Origin: Xenorhabdus griffiniae | Lineage (GTDB): Bacteria; Pseudomonadota; Gammaproteobacteria; Enterobacterales; Enterobacteriaceae | DNA: 64,000 nt | NCBI RefSeq assembly: GCF_037265215.1 | Contig: NZ_CP147737.1 | Location: 434,001-498,000, forward strand | Direction of reading: 5' to 3' | Translations under genes and position numbers: made by a program | Part shown: piece after piece, positions 29,401 through 38,400 of the stretch | Numbering within the stretch: position 1 is the first letter of the stretch | Layout: every line of letters begins with the position of its first letter | Notes under the pieces: model-generated | What the model saw: the letters and a program-made list of their open reading frames with translations, nothing else | Told to the model about the DNA's origin: nothing | The model's database searches: none

Positions 29401-32400
29401 ATGATGTGGTTATTGGTACACCTTGTGCCGGTCGCAGTCGTTGGGAAGTAGAATCCTTGATTGGTTTCTTTGTTAATACCTTGGCCTTGCGTATTGACTT
29501 ATCGGGTGAGCCTAATGTGGCGGAGTTACTGGCGCGTGTGCGGAAAACCGCGCTGGCGGCACAGGAGCATCAAGATTTGCCGTTTGAACAAGTGGTAGAA
29601 ATCGTACAACCACCGCGTAGGCTGGCACATACCCCGTTGTTTCAGGTGATGTTTGCCTGGCAGAGCAATGAGATTGTGGAATGGCGATTGCCGGGGCTGA
29701 CAATTTCACCGTTCGAGCAGGCCCTTGATGTCGTTAAATTTGATCTTGAACTTAACTTGTTTGAAGAGGAAGAGCGGATTGTCGGTTATCTTGGTTACTC
29801 AACCGCTTTGTTTGATCAATCGACAATCGAACGACACGTTGAATATTTGCACACAATACTGCAAGCGATGGTCGCGGATATTCAGCAGCCAGTCGGGGAA
29901 ATGAATATTCTGGCACCCGTAGAGCGCCAGTTGTTGCTGGAAACCTGGAATGCAACCGTAGCACCATATCCTGAACAATTGTGTATTCATCAGTTGATTG
30001 AACAACAGGTAGAGCGAACCCCAGATGCGATAGCGGTAAGGTATGAAAACCAGGCGCTCAGCTATGCTGAATTGAATGCCCGTGCCAACCGATTAGCACA
30101 TCAACTGATGGCATTAGGTGTCATCCCCGATCAACCCGTAGCCATTTGTGTGACCCGATCACTGGAGAGGATCGTGGGATTGCTGGCGGTGTTGAAAGCG
30201 GGCGGGGCATATGTGCCATTAGATCCGGCTTATCCGGGCGAACGTCTGGCTTACCTGCTGACTGATGCTGCGCCAACAGTTTTGCTGGCGGATCATATTG
30301 GACGGGCTGCATTGGGTGAAGAAGCACTGACGACGTTAACTGTACTCGATCCAAATACTCTGCCGGATCAGTCAGACAATAACCCACAGATCCCTAATCT
30401 CACCTCACGGCATCTGGCGTATGTGATCTACACATCCGGCTCCACTGGCAGACCGAAAGGGGTGATGATTGAACATCAGAGTCTGGTTAACCTGACGCTG
30501 GAACACATTGCTCAGTTTGATATTGGTGTCACCAGCCGGATGTTGCAGTTTGCCTCATTTGGCTTCGATGCCAGCGTCTGGGAAATCATGATGACGTTGG
30601 GCAGTGGGGCTATGCTGGTTATTCCGACGGAAACAATCCGGCAAGACCCGCACCTTCTCTGGCATTATTTGGAAGAGCAATCGGTGACGCACGCTTGTTT
30701 GACACCTGCGCTGCTGCGGGATGGTGCGGATTTACCCATGCTGACGATAAAGCCGACCGTGATACTGGGCGGTGAAGCACCTAGTCCGACGCTAATCCAG
30801 ACATTAAACTGTCAGGCCACGCTATTCAATGCCTATGGCCCGACGGAAATCACCGTTTGCGCTACCACCTGGAATTGCCCGTCAGACTATACAGGGGGAT
30901 TAATTCCCATCGGTAGACCGACAGTGAACAAACGCGTCTATCTATTGGACAAACATGGTCAGCCGGTGCCGCTGGGCGCCGTAGGTGAATTACATATTGG
31001 CGGTGTTGGTATAGCCCGAGGCTATCTCAATCGCCCTGATCTGACGGCTGAACGTTTCCTGACGGACCCTTTTAGCCAGATACCGGATGCACGGATGTAC
31101 CGCACCGGCGATTTGGCTCGTTACCTGCCGGATGGCAATTTGGTATTTGTTGGCCGTAATGACCAACAGGTTAAAATCCGTGGCTTCCGAATTGAATTGG
31201 GAGAAATTGAAACTCGGTTGACTGAACACCCGTTGGTGAGTGAAGCATTGGTCGTGGCGTTGGGTGATGGACAGAATAAACGCTTGGTGGCTTATGTGGT
31301 GGCACAAACTGATGATGGATTGGCCGCCAGTCTGCGTGAACATTTGAGTGCGCGGTTGCCGGATTATATGGTGCCGACGGCTTTTGTACGTCTGGATGCG
31401 TTTCCGCTGACGCCAAACGGTAAGCTGGATCGCCAGGCGCTGCCCGCACCAGGCGAGAAAGCCTTTGCCCGTCAGGTCTATGAAGCCCCGCAAGGGGAGA
31501 TAGAAATAGCATTAGCGGCCATTTGGTGTGAATTGCTGGAAGTTGAGAAGATCAGCCGGCACGACAGCTTCTTTGCTCTGGGGGGGCACTCCCTGTTGGC
31601 AGTGCGGATGATTGAGCGTTTGCGGTGTATGGGGTTGGGTATCTCGGTACAAGCGCTATTCCAGCATCCGACATTGAGTGTGCTGGCTCAGTCTTTGTCT
31701 CAGCATTGTGAGATCAAGGTGCCTGAGAACCGTATTACACCGGATACGTCCGTGTTAACACCGGAGATGTTGCCGCTGATTAACCTCAGTCAGGGTGAAA
31801 TTGACTGTATTGTTGATCAGATATCGGGTGGGATGGCTAACATTCAGGATATCTATGCCTTGTCTCCGTTACAGGATGGCATTTTATTCCACCATTTGCT
31901 GGCAAATGAAGGCGATCCTTATCTTCTGTTAACCCAACAGATGTTTGCCGATCGGTCTTTGCTGGATCGTTATCTGGCCGCCGTTCAACAGGTGGTTGAT
32001 CGCCATGATATCCTGCGAACCGCTTTTATCTGGGAAGGATTATCCGCTCCGGCTCAGGTGGTTTGTCGTCAAGTTCCCTTATTCATCACAGAATTGACAC
32101 TCAATCCGGCTGACGGCGCGATCAGTGACCAACTATTCCAACGCTTTGATCCGTGCCAGTATCGTATTGATCTGAGTCAGGCACCGTTGTTGCGCTTTGT
32201 TATTGCACAGGATATTGATGGCCGCTGGATCTTGTTGCAACTGTTACATCACCTCATTGGTGACCATACCACGCTGGAAGTGATGAACAGCGAAGTGCAG
32301 GCGTATCTTACCGGATGGGGAGACAGTTTGCCTGCGCCAGTACCTTTTCGTACTTTGGTCGCTCAGTCGCGGTTGGGGATCAGTCAGGAAGAACATACCC

Positions 32401-35400
32401 GCTTCTTTACCAATATGCTGGCGGCGGTGGATGAGCCTACGCTGCCATTCGGATTGACGGAAGTACACCATGACGGCTCACAGGTGACAGAATCGCACAG
32501 AATGCTGCCGCCTGCACTGAATAACCGCCTGCGTAATTTGGCTCGGCGTTTGGGCGTCAGTGTGGCGGCGCTGTGCCATTTGGCCTGGGCGCAGGTATTG
32601 TCGCGTACCAGTGGTCAGAGGCAAGTGGTATTTGGCACAGTGCTGTTTGGGCGTATGCAGGCTGGCGAAGGTGCCGACAATGGCATGGGGCTGTTTATTA
32701 ATACCTTGCCGTTACGGTTGGATATAGATGAAACTCCGGTGCGAGAGAGCGTACAGGCTGCCCATAACCGATTGGCAGGGCTATTAGCGCATGAACATGC
32801 ATCACTGGCGCTGGCTCAACGTTGCAGTGGGGTAGCGAGTGGGACACCGCTGTTCAATGCGCTGTTAAATTATCGGCATAATACCCAGCCAATCACATCA
32901 GATGAAATCATCAGCGGAATTGAATTCCTTGGGGCACAAGAACGGACTAACTACCCGTTTGTATTGTCGGTAGAAGATGGTGGTTCCGATTTGGGGCTGA
33001 CGACTCAGGTAGTGCAACCTTTTGATCCAGAAAGGATATGCGGTTACATGCAGCAGGCTCTGGAGAGTCTGGTAGAAGCACTTGAACAGACGCCAGAAAC
33101 GCCGGTACAGATGTTGGAAATTTTGCCGGAAACAGAGCGCACATTATTGCTGAAAACCTGGAATGCGACCGAAACACCCTATCCTGATCAACTGTGCATT
33201 CATCAATTGTTTGAACAACAGGTGGAGAATGCCCCGGATGCCACGGCATTGGTCTATGAAAACCAAGCCATTAGCTATGCGGAATTAAATATCCGTGCTA
33301 ACCGGCTGGCTCGTCAGTTAATTGAGCAAGGGGTTTATCCGCGGGAACATGTTGCGCTCTTGTTAGAGCGATCTATTGAGCTGGTCGTGGCTCAGTTAGC
33401 TATTCTCAAGGCGGGTGCGGTGTATGTCCCGATTGATCCGGGTGTACCGGACGAGCGGAAGAGTTGGTTGATAAAAGATTGTTCAGCCAAATTGCTGCTC
33501 ACCGATATGTGGGCTGATATTTCGGCTGATCTCCTGACTGTGCCGATATTTCGTTTCTCTGGTGAGATGAGCACCATCAGGGAAGAAGATCGCCTCAATC
33601 TTGATTTACCCGCTTCCAGCACGGGAGCGGCGTATATCATGTATACCTCTGGCTCTACTGGTACACCAAAGGGCGTGGTAGTGCCTCATCGGGCGGTGGT
33701 TCGGTTGGTTATCAATAATGGTTATGCTGAAACCGGACAGGCTGACCGAGTGGCCTTTACCGCTAACCCGGCTTTCGACGCCAGTACCTTCGAAGTCTGG
33801 ACGCCTTTGCTCAATGGTGGCGCGCTGGTGGTCATCGACCACGCGACCTTATTGACGCCACAGGCGTTTGTTCAGAGTTTACAGGTTCACCGGATCACTG
33901 TCCTGTGGTTGACGGTTGGATTGTTTAACCGACTGGCAGCGGAGTTGTCTGCGGTTCTCCCACAGATCAATATCTTGATTGTCGGAGGGGATGTTCTAAA
34001 TCCGCATGTGATCGCTCAGGTCCTGCGTAATAGCCCACCTCAGCAGTTATTGAATGGCTATGGGCCGAGTGAAGGAACGACGTTTACCACGACATACCGT
34101 ATCACTGAATTGCCGGAAGGGATGACAAAACTTCCCATTGGCCGACCCATCGCTAACACACGCCTCTATTTATTGAACACTTATGGTCAGCCAGTGCCAC
34201 TGGGGGCGATCGGTGAGATTTATGTTGGTGGAGACGGTGTTGCCTGTGGTTATCTTAATCGGCCTGAACTTACAGCTGAACGCTTCCTGGCGGATCCTTT
34301 TAGTGATAAACCGGCGGCGCGCATGTATCGAACCGGCGATTTAGCCCGCTATCTGCCGGATGGCAATCTGGAATTTGTGGGGCGTAATGATCAGCAAATT
34401 AAAATCCGTGGTTTTCGAATTGAACCGGGGGAAATTGAAGCTCGGCTGACAGAACATTTTGCGGTACGTGAAGCGCAGGTATTAGCGCTGGGTGATGGGC
34501 AGGATAAACGTTTGGTCGCTTATGTGTTAGCAGAATCGCATGGCGGATTGGCAGCGAGCCTGCGTGAGCATTTGAGTGCCCTGTTACCTGATTATATGGT
34601 GCCGGCGGCTTTCGTCTGTTTGAGCGCTTTCCCGCTAACTTCTAACGGCAAGTTGGATCGTCGGGCATTGCCAGCTCCGGGAGAGGAAGACTTTGCCCGT
34701 CAGGTGTATGAAGCGCCACAAGGGGAAGTAGAAACGGCATTAGCGGCTATCTGGCGTGAGGTGTTAGGGGTTGAGCAGATTAGTCGACATGATAATTTCT
34801 TCGCGTTGGGAGGGCATTCATTGATGGCTGCGCGAGTGATGAATCGTGTAGCCGCTTTCGGTGCTGAGCTTCCGCTTGTTACCTTGTTTATGGCACCTAC
34901 TCTGGCTGCTTTTGCGGAGAGAATTTACGCACAATGTAATGAGGATAGTGACAGGTTGCCTGAGATTACTCCGGTATCTCGCGAGAGTGCTCTGCCACTG
35001 TCGTTTAGCCAGCATCATTTGTGGTTCATTTCGCAGTTTGAAAGGGTGAGTGATACTTACCATATTCCTGTAATACAGCGTGTGCGTGGTCAGTTTGATA
35101 TCGCTGCCTGGCAGCAGGCGCTGAATGCGTTGTTTGCCCGCCACGAAGCCTTGCGTTCTGTCATTGTGACGGTTGACGGCCAACCCCAAGTCAAGCTATT
35201 ACCGCCTGAACCCGGTCTATCCATGAAGCAATATGATCTGCGTGGCGTACCTGATGCGGATGGACAACTTAAACGTTTGTGTATGGAGGAGTTTGGGCGA
35301 TCGTTTGATCTTGCACAGGGGCCATTAATCCGCTCCAGTTTGATACAGCTGGCGGACAATGATTATGTATTTCTGTTGATCTTACATCATATTATTTTTG

Positions 35401-38400
35401 ATGGCTGGTCTTTGGGAATACTGAACACAGAGCTAAGTGCCCTCTATACAGCTTTTGTGACCGGTCAACCTGATCCACTACCGCCGTTGATGATTCAGTA
35501 TCCTGATTATGCGGCATGGCAGCGTCAGTGGCTTTCGGGTGAGCGCTTACAGTCCCAATCTGACTGTTGGCGTACCATGTTGGCTGGTACACCGGTACTG
35601 CTTGATTTACCAACCGATCGGCCACGTCCCCCCCAGCAATCGTTTATAGGGAGTTCATTGCCTATCAATCTGGATGAAGTGTTAACGAAATCCCTCAAGC
35701 GCCTGAGTGAACAGCAAGGGACAACGTTATTCATAACCATTCTGTCAGCTTGGGCGATGGTTCTGTCACGTCTGTCAGGCCAGAGTGATCTCGTTATCGG
35801 CACACCTTTTGCTGGCCGTGGTCGTCAGGAAATTGAATCCTTGGTGGGTTTCTTTGTCAATGTATTGGCTTTACGTATCGACTTATCGGGCACGCCGGAT
35901 GTGGCGGAATTACTTGCGCGTGTACGGCAAACTGCGTTGGCAGCACAGGATAATCAGGATCTGCCGTTTGAACAGGTGCTGGAAATTGTGCAACCACCGC
36001 GCAGACTGGCGCATACCCCGCTGTTTCAGGTGATGTTTGCCTGGCAGAACAATGAGAGAATAGAGTGGAAATTGCCAGAGCTGGAAGTCTTGCCGGTTGA
36101 TCAGGGTTTTGATGTGGTTAAGTTTGATCTTGAACTTAACCTGTTTGAGGAAGAAGGCAGAATTGCAGGTACTCTGAATTATGCAACGGCCTTGTTTGAT
36201 CAACAGACAATCGAGCGGTATGTGGGTTATCTGCACACCGTATTGCAAGTCATGGTGGCTAATCCACAACAACCCGTCAGGGAAATTGATATTTTGTCGC
36301 CGGCGGAACGTAAGTTGTTGCTGGAAACGCGGAATGCGACGGAAATAGCCTATTCCGAGCAAATGTGTATCCATCAGTGGGTTGAGCAACAGGTGGAGAA
36401 AACCCCAAATGCTACAGCGATGAGACATCGGGAGCAGATCTTCAGCTATGCGAAACTGAATGTTCAGGCCAACCGACTCGCTCATCAGCTTATCTCTCTG
36501 GGGGTAGTACCGGATCAGCGGGTGGCGATTTGTGTGACCCGTTCGCCAGCGATGGTGGTGGCGCTATTGGCAGTACTGAAAGCGGGTGGCGCCTACGTAC
36601 CACTGGATCCCGCCTATCCGGGTGATCGTCTGGCGTATATGCTGAATGATGCTGCTCCGTTGGTAGTACTGGCGGATAATATCGGGCGTGCTGCATTGGG
36701 TGAAGAAGCACTGGCGAAATTAACCGTACTTGACCCGAACACTCTGTCTGACCAACCGGATAACAATCCGCAGATCCCAGCGTTAACTCCACGGCATCTG
36801 GCCTATGTGATTTATACTTCTGGCTCGACCGGTATGCCGAAAGGAGTGATGGTTGAACATCGTGGGTTGGTCAACCTTATCCGAGATAAAATCAGCCAGT
36901 TTGACATTCATTCTCATAGCCGGATGTTGCAATTCGCCTCATTTGGTTTCGATGCCAGCGTCTGGGAAATCATGATGGCATTGTGTGGTGGTGCCACCTT
37001 GGATATTCCTGTCGACGCGGTTCGTCAGGATCCACTCCGCCTTTGGCATTATCTGGAAGAACAGGCGGTGACTCATGCCTGCCTGCCACCGGCTTTGCTC
37101 AGGGATGGCGCAGATTTACCAGAGATAAACATAAGACCAACGTTGATACTGGGCGGAGAAGCTCCTGGTGCGGCGCTACTTCAGTCACTGTGTGGCCGTG
37201 CCACGCTGTTCAATGCCTACGGTCCGACAGAAATCACGGTATGTGCCACCACCTGGCGTTGTCCGGCAGATTATATCGATACATTAACGCCTATCGGACG
37301 TCCGACAGCCAACACCTGTGCTTATCTGCTGGATGATTGCGGCCAGCCGGTTCCACTGGGAGCGGTCGGCGAGTTGTATATTGGTGGTGATGGTGTAGCA
37401 CGTGGCTATCTCAATCGCCCTGATCTGACGGCTGAACGTTTTCTGACGGATCCTTTTAGTCAGATACCGGATGCACGGATGTACCGCACCGGTGATTTGG
37501 CCCGTTACTTGCCGGATGGTAACTTAGTATTTATTGGCCGTAATGACCAGCAAGTGAAAATTCGGGGATTCCGTGTTGAGCCGGGTGAAATCGAAGCTCG
37601 GCTGATGGAGTACCCGACCGTGCGTGAAGCTATCGTCCTGGCTTTGGGTGAGGGGCAGGATAAACGTCTGGTAGCTTATGTGGTGGCACCGGCGGATGAT
37701 GGCCTGACAACCTGTTTGTATAGCCATTTGAGAGCACTGTTGCCTGACTACATGGTGCCGGCTGCTTTTGTCCGTCTGGATGCATTTCCGCTAAGTCCTA
37801 ACGGTAAGTTGGATCGTCAGGCACTGCCGGAGCCTGATCAGAATGCCTTTGTTCATCAAGCCTATGAAGCGCCGCTGGGGGAGGTTGAGATCGCAATGGC
37901 TGCTATCTGGCGTGAATTGTTGGAGGTTGAGCAAATAGGCCGATATGACAATTTCTTTGCGTTGGGGGGACACTCGCTGCTTGCTATGCGGATGATAAAC
38001 CTTGCCGCAGGTCGTGGTTTGATGTGTACATTGAATAACCTATTCCAATTCCCTGTGCTGGCTGAACTGGTATCAAAAATCACATTAGATCCACTGTCCC
38101 AGCCGCAAAGCAGCGCGATACCTGTGCGACCCTTCGGAACGGAGCCGCCGTTATTCTTTGTGCCTAGTGGTATGTACGATTACTCCTATGTCTTTGGATT
38201 AGCAAAACATATTCAGTCGGACTATCCGATTTATGCCCTGCCCTGGCCGTCCATCAATGACGAGGCAATATCGGCTCTTGAGGAGTTGGCTGCCAAAATG
38301 ATCACCTTTATGAAGGCTGTTCAACCGGAAGGCCGATACCGGATCTACGGTTACTCTTCTGGTGGCGTACTGGCCTATGCCATTGCCCAGCAACTTTTAA

